64,000 nucleotides of DNA from contig CAVZUK010000005.1 in NCBI GenBank assembly GCA_963778465.1, positions 1 to 64,000 of the forward strand, read 5' to 3'. This DNA is from CAVZBW01 sp963778465 (GTDB lineage Bacteria; Actinomycetota; Acidimicrobiia; Acidimicrobiales; RAAP-2). Within the stretch, counting starts at the first letter, position 1. Each line of letters opens with the position of its first letter. Below, piece after piece: positions 8,173 to 16,380 of this stretch. The notes under the pieces are model-generated. The model searched no databases and was not told the DNA's origin. It was given only the letters and a program-made list of their open reading frames with translations. The translations under genes and the position numbers were made by a program.

Positions 8173-9092
8173 CAGAAGTAGCCCTCGCGCTTGCGATCCT
8201 CCATCGCCGCCTCCGAGAACCGGTCGTCGGCGCGGGTCGCGCCGCGCTCGGTGATCCGCGTCGAGGCCACCTCGTCGATGATCTCCTCGAACGTGGCGGC
8301 CGTCGACTCGACCGCGGCCGTACACGTCATGTCGCCCACGGTCCGGTAGCGCACGAAGAGCTCGATCACCTCGTCGCCGTCTGCGGCGGGGTAGAACTCG
8401 CCGATCCCCATCAGCATGCCGTCGCGGCGCACGACCGGGCGCCGGTGCGCGAAGTAGATCGTGGGGAGATCGACGCCCTCCCGTGCCAGGTACTGCCAGA
8501 CGTCGAGCTCCGTCCAGTTGGAGAGGGGGAAGATCCGGATGTGCTCCCCTGCCCGGTGGCGTCCGTTGTAGAGCCGCCACAGCTCGGGGCGTTGGTTCTT
8601 GGGATCCCATTGGCTGAACTCGTCCCGGAAGGAGAAGACCCGCTCCTTGGCCCGGGCCTTTTCCTCGTCGCGGCGAGCGCCGCCAAAGACCGCGTCGAAA
8701 CGGTGCTCGTTGATGGCGTCGAGGAGGGTCGCGGTCTGGAGCCGGTTGCGGCTGGCCAACGGATGCTCCTCGCGCACCCGGCCCGAGTCGATCGACTGCT
8801 GGACCGACGCCACGACGAGGCGGACGCCCAGGGCGGCCGCTTGCTCGTCGCGGTAGGCGAGGACCTCGGGGAAGTTGTGGCCGGTGTCCACGTGCATCAC
8901 GGGAAAGGGGATCGGGGCCGGCCAGAAGGCCTTACGGGCGAGGTGCAGCATGATCACCGAGTCCTTGCCCCCGGAGAACAGCAGGACCGGACGCTCGAAT
9001 TCGGCTGCCACCTCCCGGACGATCTCGATCGACTCGGCCTCGAGCGAGTCGAGATGGGAGATCTGGTAGGGGGTCGGCTGTGTGACGGTCAT
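8172..9092 (-). CDS. cysD: Sulfate adenylyltransferase small subunit
   Basis: 306 residues from ATG 9092 (MTVTQPTPYQISHLDSLEAE). The PP-loop motif LLFSGGKDSVIMLHL and family blocks MHVDTGHNFPEV, FGGARRDEEKARAKER, FPLSNWTELDVWQYL and a C-terminal RKREGYF end are all present. It catalyses adenylation of sulfate together with CysN. Starts 17 bases after cysQ and runs into cysN with a one-base overlap, so translation is probably coupled. Confidence 0.95.
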   Translation of the reverse strand: MTVTQPTPYQISHLDSLEAESIEIVREVAAEFERPVLLFSGGKDSVIMLHLARKAFWPAPIPFPVMHVDTGHNFPEVLAYRDEQAAALGVRLVVASVQQSIDSGRVREEHPLASRNRLQTATLLDAINEHRFDAVFGGARRDEEKARAKERVFSFRDEFSQWDPKNQRPELWRLYNGRHRAGEHIRIFPLSNWTELDVWQYLAREGVDLPTIYFAHRRPVVRRDGMLMGIGEFYPAADGDEVIELFVRYRTVGDMTCTAAVESTAATFEEIIDEVASTRITERGATRADDRFSEAAMEDRKREGYF

Positions 9093-9109
9093 GATGGGCT
9101 CGTAGATCC

Positions 9110-9871
9110 CTAGCGGCCCAGCCCGTTGACCTGGTCGGCGATGCTCGCCAGGGCGGGCTTGGCGAGCTCTCGATGGCACACCAGCAGGTCCGGAACCGTA
9201 GGGTCCGCTCGATTGTACCGAAGCGGCGAGCCGTCGATGCGGGAGGCATGGAGGCCTGCGGAGAGTGCCACGCCGACCGGCGCCGCCGAGTCCCACTCGA
9301 ACTGGCCGCCGGCGTGGAGGTAGAGGTCGGCCTGGCCGGTGATGACGGCCGCCGCCTTGGCGCCCGCCGAGCCCAGCGGGATGACGCGGGCCCCGAGCGA
9401 CCGAGCGACCGCCTCGGCGAAGTCCGGCGGCCGGGTGCGGCTGACCACCATGCGGAGCGGCTCGGCGGGGGTCGAGAGGTCCGGGGGGCTGCTCGCCTCC
9501 AGGACCGCGCCCTGGGCCGGCAGTCCGACGACCGCCGTCGTGATCGCACCCCGGTCCCAGAGGGCGATGTGCACGGCCCAGTCGGTGCGAACCGCTTCGG
9601 AGTACTCGCGGGTCCCGTCGAGGGGATCCACGATCCACACCCGGGAGGCGTCGAGGCGCGCCGAGTCGTCCACTGCCTCCTCGGAGAGGATGGCGTCCTC
9701 CGGACGGGCCTCGCGGAGCCCGTCGACGATCAGCGCGTTGGAGCGCTGGTCGCCCTCCGCCCCGAGCTCTCGGCCCTCGAGGGGGCCCTCGCGGAGCGCC
9801 AGGAGGAGCGCACCCGCTCTTTCGGCCAGGTTCCGTGCCAGTGCGTCGTCGTCGTTTCGGGGATGTGCCAC
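9110..9871 (-). CDS. cysQ: 3'(2'),5'-bisphosphate nucleotidase (PAP phosphatase)
   Basis: About 253 residues from the GTG at 9871 (another GTG at 9877; the frame extends to 10000 without homology). Inositol-monophosphatase-type metal-binding motifs: LSEEAVDD, then WIVDPLDGTREY, and a C-terminal WDSAAPVGVALSAG. CysQ removes the 3'-phosphate of PAP, the by-product of sulfotransferases and PAPS reductase. First gene of the cys operon, its presence together with cysC suggests PAPS is used here for sulfuryl transfer; the window contains a sulfotransferase at 44929-45757 but no PAPS reductase. Confidence 0.88.
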   Translation of the reverse strand: MAHPRNDDDALARNLAERAGALLLALREGPLEGRELGAEGDQRSNALIVDGLREARPEDAILSEEAVDDSARLDASRVWIVDPLDGTREYSEAVRTDWAVHIALWDRGAITTAVVGLPAQGAVLEASSPPDLSTPAEPLRMVVSRTRPPDFAEAVARSLGARVIPLGSAGAKAAAVITGQADLYLHAGGQFEWDSAAPVGVALSAGLHASRIDGSPLRYNRADPTVPDLLVCHRELAKPALASIADQVNGLGR

Positions 9872-9896
9872 GCCCACTTGATAGCGCAGGAGAACG

Positions 9897-9921
9897 CCCG
9901 GGGCCGACCCTCGGCCCCGGG
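9897..9921. promoter_or_regulatory. Strong hairpin between cysQ and the divergent ferritin-like gene
   Basis: CCCGGGGCCGA-CCC-TCGGCCCCGGG is a perfect 11-bp stem with a 3-base loop, located 26 bases upstream of the cysQ GTG and 54 bases upstream of the ferritin-like ATG. No T-run follows on either strand, so a simple terminator is unlikely. It could be an operator or a 5'-leader structure of the cys operon. Confidence 0.45.
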
Positions 9922-9974
9922 ATTCGGGACCTTCGGGCCTACCCCGGTTGGGGTGCGGGCGCCATGGTGGGGTC

Positions 9975-10472
9975 ATGACTGCGACATTCGAGTCGGCCAT
10001 GGACGGCCTGCGGCAGACCGGCGCCAGCGTCGAGGAGCGCGAGCTCGTCGAGATGCTCGCCCGGCACGGCAGGGAGGAGGGTGCGCTCCTCGAGCGCTAC
10101 CAGCGCTTCGTCGACGAGGGGCCGACGCCCGCCGCCAGGTACCTGGTCCAGCTCATCTTGGACGACGAGCGCAAGCACCATCGCCTGCTGGCCGAGCTCG
10201 CCAACACGATCGCCTGGGGCACCGGCGCGAACAGCCCGGTGGAGGCGACGCCCGACGTCTACCCGAAGGGCAAGCCCGACCGTGCCTTTGCCGAGGAGAC
10301 CGAGGCGCTGGTCAAGGCCGAGGAGCGGGACCGGGCCGAGATGCGCCGGATGCGCAGGCGGTTCAAGGACTACGAGGACACCACGCTGTGGCCGCTCGTC
10401 ATCGACATCCTGCTCCTCGACACCGAGAAGCACATCGAGATCCTGCGTTTCATCTCCCGCCACATCGACTGA
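9975..10472 (+). CDS. Ferritin-like (rubrerythrin/hemerythrin-type) helical protein
   Basis: 165 residues from ATG 9975. It is almost wholly helical with spaced acidic/His residues: HGREEGALLERYQRF, then LILDDERKHHRLLAELA, and a C-terminal repeat LLLDTEKHIEILRFISRHI. The ExxxxE...DExxHH pattern in two helix pairs resembles di-iron ferritin-like proteins. Neither ferritin nor Dps signatures are complete, so metal storage, oxidation chemistry or sensing cannot be distinguished. It stands alone, divergent from cysQ. Confidence 0.6.
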   Translation: MTATFESAMDGLRQTGASVEERELVEMLARHGREEGALLERYQRFVDEGPTPAARYLVQLILDDERKHHRLLAELANTIAWGTGANSPVEATPDVYPKGKPDRAFAEETEALVKAEERDRAEMRRMRRRFKDYEDTTLWPLVIDILLLDTEKHIEILRFISRHID

Positions 10473-10530
10473 ACGTCGCCCCGGTCGGCGCCCTGCCCGG
10501 GGTCGGCGGGGGATAGCGTGAGCCCCCGTC

Positions 10531-11082
10531 GTGCAGGTTCTTTTCGTCTGTAGCGGGAACATGTGCCGATCGCCCCTTGGCGAGGCGTGCCTGAGGGCCT
10601 GGTCGGACGAGGCCGGTGTCGACGTCGACGTGGGCTCCGCGGGGTTTCTGACCGAAGGCCGTCGGTCCCCGCCGGAGCTCGTGGCGGCGGCGGGGGAGAT
10701 GGGCGTGGACCTCGAAACCCATCGCAGCAGCCGCCTCGAGGCCGCCCGACTCTCCGAGGCCGGGCTCGTGATCGTCATGACCCGCGAGCACCTTCGCGAG
10801 GCGGCGACCTCCAGTCCGGGGATCTGGCCACGCTGCTTCACGCTCAAGGAGCTGGTGCGCCGCGGCCGGGCGGTCGGCCCCAGGAGTCCGCACGAGCCTC
10901 TCGAGGACTGGCTGGCGCGGGTCCACGAGGGGCGGACGACCACGGAGCTGCTCGGCGCGGACCCCGACGACGACGTGGAGGACCCCATGGGGGGTTCTCG
11001 CCAGGACTACCGGGACAGCGCGGTGGAGATCTCCCGATTGGTCGAACGTCTGGCCACGCTCATGTGGCCAGACGGGGGCTGA
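10531..11082 (+). CDS. Low-molecular-weight protein tyrosine phosphatase
   Basis: 183 residues from GTG 10531. The P-loop VCSGNMCRSPLGEA (C7-x5-R13-S) opens the protein and the general acid lies in DPMGG (D151), replacing the usual DP(Y/F). The family is usually ~150 residues; here a ~30-residue insertion precedes the DP motif. In capsule systems such enzymes dephosphorylate the tyrosine-rich tail of the Wzc-type kinase. A Wzc-like kinase with a Tyr tail is at 36089-37753 and a polysaccharide-initiating enzyme lies just downstream, so a role in polysaccharide control is likely. Confidence 0.88.
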   Translation: MQVLFVCSGNMCRSPLGEACLRAWSDEAGVDVDVGSAGFLTEGRRSPPELVAAAGEMGVDLETHRSSRLEAARLSEAGLVIVMTREHLREAATSSPGIWPRCFTLKELVRRGRAVGPRSPHEPLEDWLARVHEGRTTTELLGADPDDDVEDPMGGSRQDYRDSAVEISRLVERLATLMWPDGG

Positions 11083-11088
11083 GGCTAC

Positions 11089-11511
11089 TCAGCGGCTCGA
11101 GCAACCCGTGATGTGGAGTGTCTCGGTCCAGTTGAGCGAGGTGGTCGGTGGTGGCGTCGGACCGTAGAGCGTGATCGCGGAGGCACCGCACGGTCGGCTG
11201 ATCGTCGGTCCACCGTTGATGCTGGCCTTGGGCCCGGCGGTGACCTTCACGGAGATCGTGACGCAGCCGTGGCTGTCCGCAACGGCGGTACTGCTTCCCG
11301 GACCGACGTTGACGACGACGGTCGCGCCCGGGCGGTAGCCGCAGACGGTGAAGGAACCCGTGTGACCTACGCCCACGGTCACCGAGCCCTGTCCCGAGAT
11401 GGGCGGAGGCGGCGGATACGGGTGGATGAGTGCGCCCGACAGGCCCGGAGCAGCGAGGACGAGCCCGGCCGCAAGCATCGTGCCCCCAGCTATTGCGCCC
11501 AATCTGCGCAT
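11089..11511 (-). CDS. Secreted protein of unknown function
   Basis: 140 residues from ATG 11511, preceded by a good purine-rich site (GGAGGGAG). The N-terminus is a signal peptide (MRRLGAIAGGTMLAAGLVLA, cleavage near LSGA). A proline run (YPPPPPIS) leads into a beta-rich domain with two Cys-containing strands (FTVCGYRPGATVVV; DSHGCVTISV) and two more Cys near the end (RPCGAS, ITGCSSR). The fold resembles small Ig-like secreted actinobacterial proteins. I do not recognise a named family. It is convergent with the phosphatase gene. Confidence 0.65.
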   Translation of the reverse strand: MRRLGAIAGGTMLAAGLVLAAPGLSGALIHPYPPPPPISGQGSVTVGVGHTGSFTVCGYRPGATVVVNVGPGSSTAVADSHGCVTISVKVTAGPKASINGGPTISRPCGASAITLYGPTPPPTTSLNWTETLHITGCSSR

Positions 11512-11629
11512 CCGGCTCTCCCTCCGTTGGCTGCCGCTGTCCGCGTGCAACAACTCCGTATAGTAAAGCCTATACCCACCTGGAGATTCAAGCACTCGGC
11601 GGCTAATGGCGCCGAAACCGGCTCGACCA

Positions 11630-13273
11630 TCAGCAGGCCCCATATCCGCGAAACATGGTCCGAGGCGTCTCCCAGAGGATCTTGATGTCCTCGGAGAAGG
11701 ACCAGGACGAGACGTACAGGTAGTCGAGGCGGCGGAGGTCCTCCACCGAGAGGTTGTTCCGCCCGGAGACCTGCCACAAGCCGGTGATGCCGGGGCGCAC
11801 CTGGAAGCGCACCGAGGACCAGCCGGTGAGGTCGTCTGACTCGTGGGGCACAAATGGACGGGGCCCGACCAGGGACATGTCGCCCCGCAGGACGTTCCAG
11901 AATTGCGGGATCTCGTCCAGGCTCGTCCGGCGGAGAAAGGCGCCGAGGCGGGTTACCCGTTCCCGGTCGTCGAACTTGCGCCGGACCTCGAAGAGGGAGC
12001 GGACCTCCGCCCCCGCCCCCGCTTCGGCGCATTGCCTCGTCTCGAAGGGATCGATCGAGCCCGGCTCACTCGTCATCGTGCGGAACTTGTAGATGGTGAA
12101 GGGTCGCTTGTCCCTTCCCACCCGAACCTGCCGGAAGAGCGTCGAACCATGCGAGGTCGCCCGTACGGCGATGCCGATGAGCAGCATGATCGGGGCGAGC
12201 AGCGTCAGGGCAAGTCCGGAGACGACGAGATCGAGCGAACGCTTGATGAACCGATCCCATTGACTGATGTGGGGAGCGGCCACCTCGAGGAGCGGGAGCC
12301 CGTAGAGGTCGGTCAGCGTGGACCGCCAGGAGATGAGCTCGAAGTACCGGGGGACGAGGGCCATCTTGACTCCGCCCTGCAGCGATCGCAGGATCGCGAC
12401 GGTCTCCGGGGTCGCGGCGGAGGGGAAGCCGATGACGACCCGTTCCACGTGGTGCTCCTCGCAGATGTGGGGTAGGTCGGCGAGCGTTCCGAGGCATCCC
12501 GGATCGTCGAGGTCCGAGGGCTCGGCCTTCTCGGAGTCGATGACGTGCCCGATCACCTGGTTGCCCTTTTGCAGCCCGAGGTAGGCCTCGATCTGCTGCA
12601 TGAGCTCGCCTTTGCCGACCAGGACGATTCGACTGCCGCCGACCGCCTGCCGCATGGCCCGCAGCGCGGCCCGGGCGGCCGTGATCAGGAGGACGGCGAC
12701 GAGCACCGACGTGACGATCTGGGACGCTGCGGGTTCGGGGGTCCCGAGGAGCCGGTGCGCGAGGAGGCCGGCGGCAAGGGCGAGCACGGCCCCGGTGCCC
12801 ACCGCGAAGGCCAGGTCCTTGATCTCGCGGAAGGAGCTCGGGTTGAGCGAGCGGCGGGCCGACCGGTAGAAGCCCGAGATGGCGAATGCCGCCAGCACCA
12901 TGAGGGGAAAGAGCCAGTCCACCTCGATGTTCGACCAGAAATGCGAGAGCTGGTCGGCTTCGACGTTGGAGGCAAAGGCCAGGAGCACCAGGGCGATGGG
13001 CACGGCCAGGGTCGCGGCGGCGAGATCGGTCAGCGCAAAGGCCCGGCCTCGGCGACGGCCGGCGACGTTGAGCCGGAGGTCCCGGATCTCCGCAGGCGCC
13101 TGCTGATCGTCCAGCGCCTGCGCGTCCAGGGGGCTCGCGGAGTGGCCGTTGGCCGCCTGTTGCAGGGGAGCGGTGCTGTGGAAATCCGAGCGCAGCTCCC
13201 GCCGAGCCGCGTGGGGAGCCCAGTCGGCCCCGTGATTTGCCTCGTCGAGCCGGGGATCGCTAGTCGCGGACAT
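11630..13273 (-). CDS. Polyprenyl-phosphate glycosylphosphotransferase (WbaP/CpsE-type)
   Basis: 547 residues. After a charged ~85-residue N-terminus come several membrane segments (LAVPIALVLLAFAS; WLFPLMVLAAFAISGFY; VLALAAGLLAHRLLG), a CoA-binding-like Rossmann region (RIVLVGKGELMQQIEAYLGL) and the catalytic phosphoglycosyltransferase domain with KRSLDLVVSGLAL, FRQVRVGRDKRPFTIYKFRT, SLDEIPQFWNVLRGDMSLVG and PRPFV. This enzyme loads the first sugar-1-phosphate onto undecaprenyl phosphate and starts the repeat unit of an exopolysaccharide or capsule. It lies apart from, but surely serves, the glycosyltransferase locus to the right. About 280 bases upstream are empty of genes. Confidence 0.92.
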   Translation of the reverse strand: MSATSDPRLDEANHGADWAPHAARRELRSDFHSTAPLQQAANGHSASPLDAQALDDQQAPAEIRDLRLNVAGRRRGRAFALTDLAAATLAVPIALVLLAFASNVEADQLSHFWSNIEVDWLFPLMVLAAFAISGFYRSARRSLNPSSFREIKDLAFAVGTGAVLALAAGLLAHRLLGTPEPAASQIVTSVLVAVLLITAARAALRAMRQAVGGSRIVLVGKGELMQQIEAYLGLQKGNQVIGHVIDSEKAEPSDLDDPGCLGTLADLPHICEEHHVERVVIGFPSAATPETVAILRSLQGGVKMALVPRYFELISWRSTLTDLYGLPLLEVAAPHISQWDRFIKRSLDLVVSGLALTLLAPIMLLIGIAVRATSHGSTLFRQVRVGRDKRPFTIYKFRTMTSEPGSIDPFETRQCAEAGAGAEVRSLFEVRRKFDDRERVTRLGAFLRRTSLDEIPQFWNVLRGDMSLVGPRPFVPHESDDLTGWSSVRFQVRPGITGLWQVSGRNNLSVEDLRRLDYLYVSSWSFSEDIKILWETPRTMFRGYGAC

Positions 13274-13553
13274 TCCGCGGGCTCTGGCACAGCAGGCTTC
13301 GTCGGATGCCTGCGAACGGGAAGATGTGGGTGCGGCATCGAAGCAGGAGACGTGTGGGATCTGCTTGGACGAACGCCCTCATCGTTCCCTGGCCCCTCCG
13401 GCTAAAGCACCCGCACCACCCTTCCCCGGCGCTCACGATAGACAATGCGCGAGGAGGCGTCCATAGTTACGGCCAGGTGAGTGCAGAGTTTTGCGCCAAT
13501 CCCGCGAAGTATCTGATGTTTCGGTAGGTCCGTCCGATCGCTCGTCCGTGCGG

Positions 13554-14336
13554 CTATGACCCGACGGCGTGCACACCCCCGTCGACGTGCACCATCTCGC
13601 CCGTGGTCATGGGGAACCAGTCCGAGAGAAGGGCCACGCATGCCTTGGCGACGGCATCCGCGTCGTGGACGTCCCACCCGAGAGGGGCCCGAGCCTTCCA
13701 CGTGTCCTCGAATTGGGAGAAGCCGGGGATGGACTTGGCCGCCATCGTGCGCACGGGCCCGGCGGCCACGAGGTTGACCCGCACCCCCATGGGTCCCATG
13801 TCCCTTGCCAGGTACCGGGTGAGCGACTCGAGGGCCGCCTTGGCCACGCCCATCCAGTCGTAGATCGGCCAGGCGACCGTCGCGTCGAAGTCCAGGCCGA
13901 CGATCGACGCGCCTCCACGGTCACCGGCAACCTGGAGGAGCGGACGAAAGGCCTCGGCGAGGGCCTTGAGCGAGTAGGCCGACACGTGCAAGGCCACGGC
14001 CACGTCGTCCCACCCCGCCTGGAAGATGTCGCCGCCGAGACAGGACTCCGGGGCGAAGCCGATCGCGTGCAGCAAGCCGTCCAGGGATCCCCACTGCTCC
14101 CCGACGGTCCGGGCCGCAGCCTCGAGCTGCTCGGGCACGGTCACGTCCACCTCGATCACCTCGACGGGCCGCTCGAGCTTGCGGGCCGTCCGTCGGGTGA
14201 GCGAGAGTCCGCGACCGGCCCCGGTGAGGATGAGCTCCGCGCCTTCCTCCTGGGCCCGCTTGGCGACCGCGAAGGCGAGCGAGGCGTCCGTCAGGACGCC
14301 CGTGACGAGGATGTTCTTGTCTTTGAGGATCGGCAC
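13554..14336 (-). CDS. fabI: Enoyl-[acyl-carrier-protein] reductase, FabI/InhA type
   Basis: 260 residues from the GTG at 14336 (VPILKDKNILVTGVLTDAS), which gives the family's usual start. Motifs: NAD-binding GVLTDASLAFAVAK, LDGLLHAIGFAP, and the catalytic Tyr/Lys segment PIYDWMGVAKAALES, then RVNLVAAGPVRTMAA. InhA-type reductases finish each round of fatty-acid elongation using NADH; they are typical of actinobacteria. Divergent from the F420-dependent reductase gene with 54 bases between starts. Confidence 0.92.
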   Translation of the reverse strand: MPILKDKNILVTGVLTDASLAFAVAKRAQEEGAELILTGAGRGLSLTRRTARKLERPVEVIEVDVTVPEQLEAAARTVGEQWGSLDGLLHAIGFAPESCLGGDIFQAGWDDVAVALHVSAYSLKALAEAFRPLLQVAGDRGGASIVGLDFDATVAWPIYDWMGVAKAALESLTRYLARDMGPMGVRVNLVAAGPVRTMAAKSIPGFSQFEDTWKARAPLGWDVHDADAVAKACVALLSDWFPMTTGEMVHVDGGVHAVGS

Positions 14337-14390
14337 GGCATAGGAGCGTAACGGCCGGCGTTTGAACCAGGTTGTGCAATGGTGGCGCCC

Positions 14391-15041
14391 ATGAAGATCG
14401 GCATTCTCGGGGGTACGGGTCCGGCCGGGCGGGGCCTGGGCCTGCGCTTGGCCGTGGCCGGGCACGAGGTCAGCATCGGGTCGCGGGACCAGGCCAGGGC
14501 GGAGGGGATCGCTGCCGAGCTGCGGGATCGGGTTCCCGGGGCCGACCTCGAGCTCGTGGGTCGGGACAACCCCGGTGCCGCTGATGCCGAGATGGTGGTC
14601 GTGGGTACCCCCTGGGACAGCGCCGTGGCCACCGTCCGGTCCGTGGAGGAGCTCCTTGCCGGCAAGGCGGTCGTCTCGATGGTCGTCGCGCTCCTGCGGC
14701 AGGGCCGGGAGATGCTCCCCCTCCAGGTGGCCCGAGGGTCGATGGCGTCGGCACTCCAGGCAGCGCTGCCCGGATCGCGCGTGGCGGCCGCGTTTCACCA
14801 CCTGCCGGCCTCGGAGATGGAGGATCTGGCGTCCGGTCTCGAGGCAGACGTCCTCGTGTGCTCCGACTACGAGGACGCCCGGCTGGCCACGATCGGCCTC
14901 GTGGAATCGATGGAGGGGCTACGGCCGATCGACGTGGGAAGCCTGGCTCAGGCCGGGACCATCGAGGCCTTCACGGCAACCTGCATCACGGTCAACATGC
15001 GGCACCGGGTGCACTCGACGGTGCGCCTGGCGGGTTTCTGA
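14391..15041 (+). CDS. npdG: NADPH-dependent F420 reductase
   Basis: 216 residues from ATG 14391 (MKIGILGGTGPAGRGLGLRL). The N-terminal dinucleotide-binding motif GxGxxG/GGTGPAG and SRD loop, VVVGTPWDSA, and the C-terminal TCITVNMRHRVHSTVRLAGF block are typical of F420:NADP oxidoreductase. It exchanges hydride between NADP(H) and the deazaflavin F420, showing that the organism uses F420. The mshC start follows 10 bases after its stop, so the two are probably co-transcribed. Confidence 0.85.
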   Translation: MKIGILGGTGPAGRGLGLRLAVAGHEVSIGSRDQARAEGIAAELRDRVPGADLELVGRDNPGAADAEMVVVGTPWDSAVATVRSVEELLAGKAVVSMVVALLRQGREMLPLQVARGSMASALQAALPGSRVAAAFHHLPASEMEDLASGLEADVLVCSDYEDARLATIGLVESMEGLRPIDVGSLAQAGTIEAFTATCITVNMRHRVHSTVRLAGF

Positions 15042-15051
15042 GGAGCTCGAG

Positions 15052-16299
15052 ATGCGTCTCTGGGACACACCGAGGGGGGAGGCGGTCCCTCTGGACCTCG
15101 GACCGCTCGTGCGCATGTACAGCTGCGGGATCACGCCGTACGACGCGGCACACCTGGGACATGCCTCGGTCTATCTCGCCTTCGACCTCCTGCAACGCCG
15201 TCTGCGGGACCTGGGTCACGAGACTCGGTGCGTCCGCAACGTGACCGACGTCGACGACGACATCCTGCGCAAGGCGCGGGAGCTCGGCGTGCACTATCTC
15301 GACCTGGCCGCCGAGGAGATGGCGCGGTTCGACTCGGACATGAAGGCGCTCAACCTCCTGCCCGTCTGGTCGGAGCCGCGTGCCACCTCCGCCATCTCCG
15401 ACATCCTGTCGCTGGTCGGCCGGGCGCTGGACCAGGGTTATGCCTACCGGTCCGGCGGTGCGGTGTACTTCGACGTCTCGAAATTTCCGGAATTCGGCAA
15501 GATCAGCCACTACGACCGTGAGACGATGCTGGCGCTGGCTGCGGAGAACGGTGGGCAACCGGACGACCCTTTCAAGGACGACCCATTGGACTTCGTCCTC
15601 TGGCAGCCCTCTCAACCCGACGAACCGGCATGGGACTCGCGATGGGGTCCCGGGCGGCCGGGATGGCACGCCGAATGCTCGGCCCTCGTCCTACGGGAGC
15701 TCGGGGAGACGATCGACATCCACGGAGGTGGACGCGACTTGATCTTCCCCCACCACGAGTGTGAGACGGCCCAGTCCGAAGCGGTGACCGGCCACACCTT
15801 CTCGCGTCACTGGCTGCACGCCGGGCTGGTCGGTCTCGACGGCACGAAGATGTCCAAGTCCCTGGGAAACCTCGTCTTTGTGCGCGATCTCCTCAAGGAC
15901 TGGGAGGGTGCGGCAGTGCGGTTGGCGCTCCTTTCCCATCACTACCGAGAGGACTGGGAATGGCGGGAGTCGGACATCAATGCCAAGTCCCTGGGAAACC
16001 TCGTCTTTGTCCGCGATCTCCTCAAGGACTGGGAGGGTGCGGCAGTGCGATTGGCCCTCCTTTCACACCACTACCGAGAGGACTGGGAGTGGCGGGAGTC
16101 GGACATCACGGAGGCGGGCGCTCGATTGGATCGCTGGCGATCCGCTGCCCGTGGGGACGGTGAGGCCGGCCTGACGGAAGTTCGTAACTGTCTCGATAAC
16201 GACCTGGATGCACCGAGCACGCTGTCGGTGCTCGATGAAGAGGCTACGGGCGGGCGCAAGGTCACGGCTGGAGCGCACCTCCTGGGAGTATCACTTTGA
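15052..16299 (+). CDS. mshC: Mycothiol synthesis: L-cysteine:1D-myo-inositol 2-amino-2-deoxy-alpha-D-glucopyranoside ligase, with internal duplication
   Basis: 415 residues from ATG 15052. It is a cysteinyl-tRNA-synthetase relative without the anticodon domain; MshC is favoured over CysS by CGITPYDAAHLGHASVYLAF and GPGRPGWHAECSALVL. The KMSKS loop reads GTKMSKSLGN. Immediately after it 42 residues (about 268-309) are repeated in frame (about 311-352), giving a second, altered loop (NAKSLGN). The C-terminus (NDLDAPSTLSVLD, ...LLGVSL) is intact. MshC joins Cys to GlcN-Ins with ATP. Whether the duplicated protein still folds is unclear: the repeat copies the loop and the following helices. Confidence 0.85.
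   Translation: MRLWDTPRGEAVPLDLGPLVRMYSCGITPYDAAHLGHASVYLAFDLLQRRLRDLGHETRCVRNVTDVDDDILRKARELGVHYLDLAAEEMARFDSDMKALNLLPVWSEPRATSAISDILSLVGRALDQGYAYRSGGAVYFDVSKFPEFGKISHYDRETMLALAAENGGQPDDPFKDDPLDFVLWQPSQPDEPAWDSRWGPGRPGWHAECSALVLRELGETIDIHGGGRDLIFPHHECETAQSEAVTGHTFSRHWLHAGLVGLDGTKMSKSLGNLVFVRDLLKDWEGAAVRLALLSHHYREDWEWRESDINAKSLGNLVFVRDLLKDWEGAAVRLALLSHHYREDWEWRESDITEAGARLDRWRSAARGDGEAGLTEVRNCLDNDLDAPSTLSVLDEEATGGRKVTAGAHLLGVSL
15854..16108 (+). repeat. In-frame tandem duplication inside mshC (period 129 bp)
   Basis: Copy 1 at 15854-15979 and copy 2 at 15983-16108 are 126-base near-identical blocks offset by 129 bases (43 codons). A handful of substitutions separate them, almost all synonymous (for example GTG/GTC CGC, CCCATCAC/ACACCAC, GAA/GAG TGG), so the protein repeat is essentially perfect. 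The silent differences argue against a simple assembly duplication. Confidence 0.9.
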
Positions 16300-16380
16300 C
16301 GCGTAATCCAGACGGGCCGGAATCACCCACCTAAACTTGGAACCGGCTCGATCACTCGAGATGAGGCAAGGGCTGACCAC

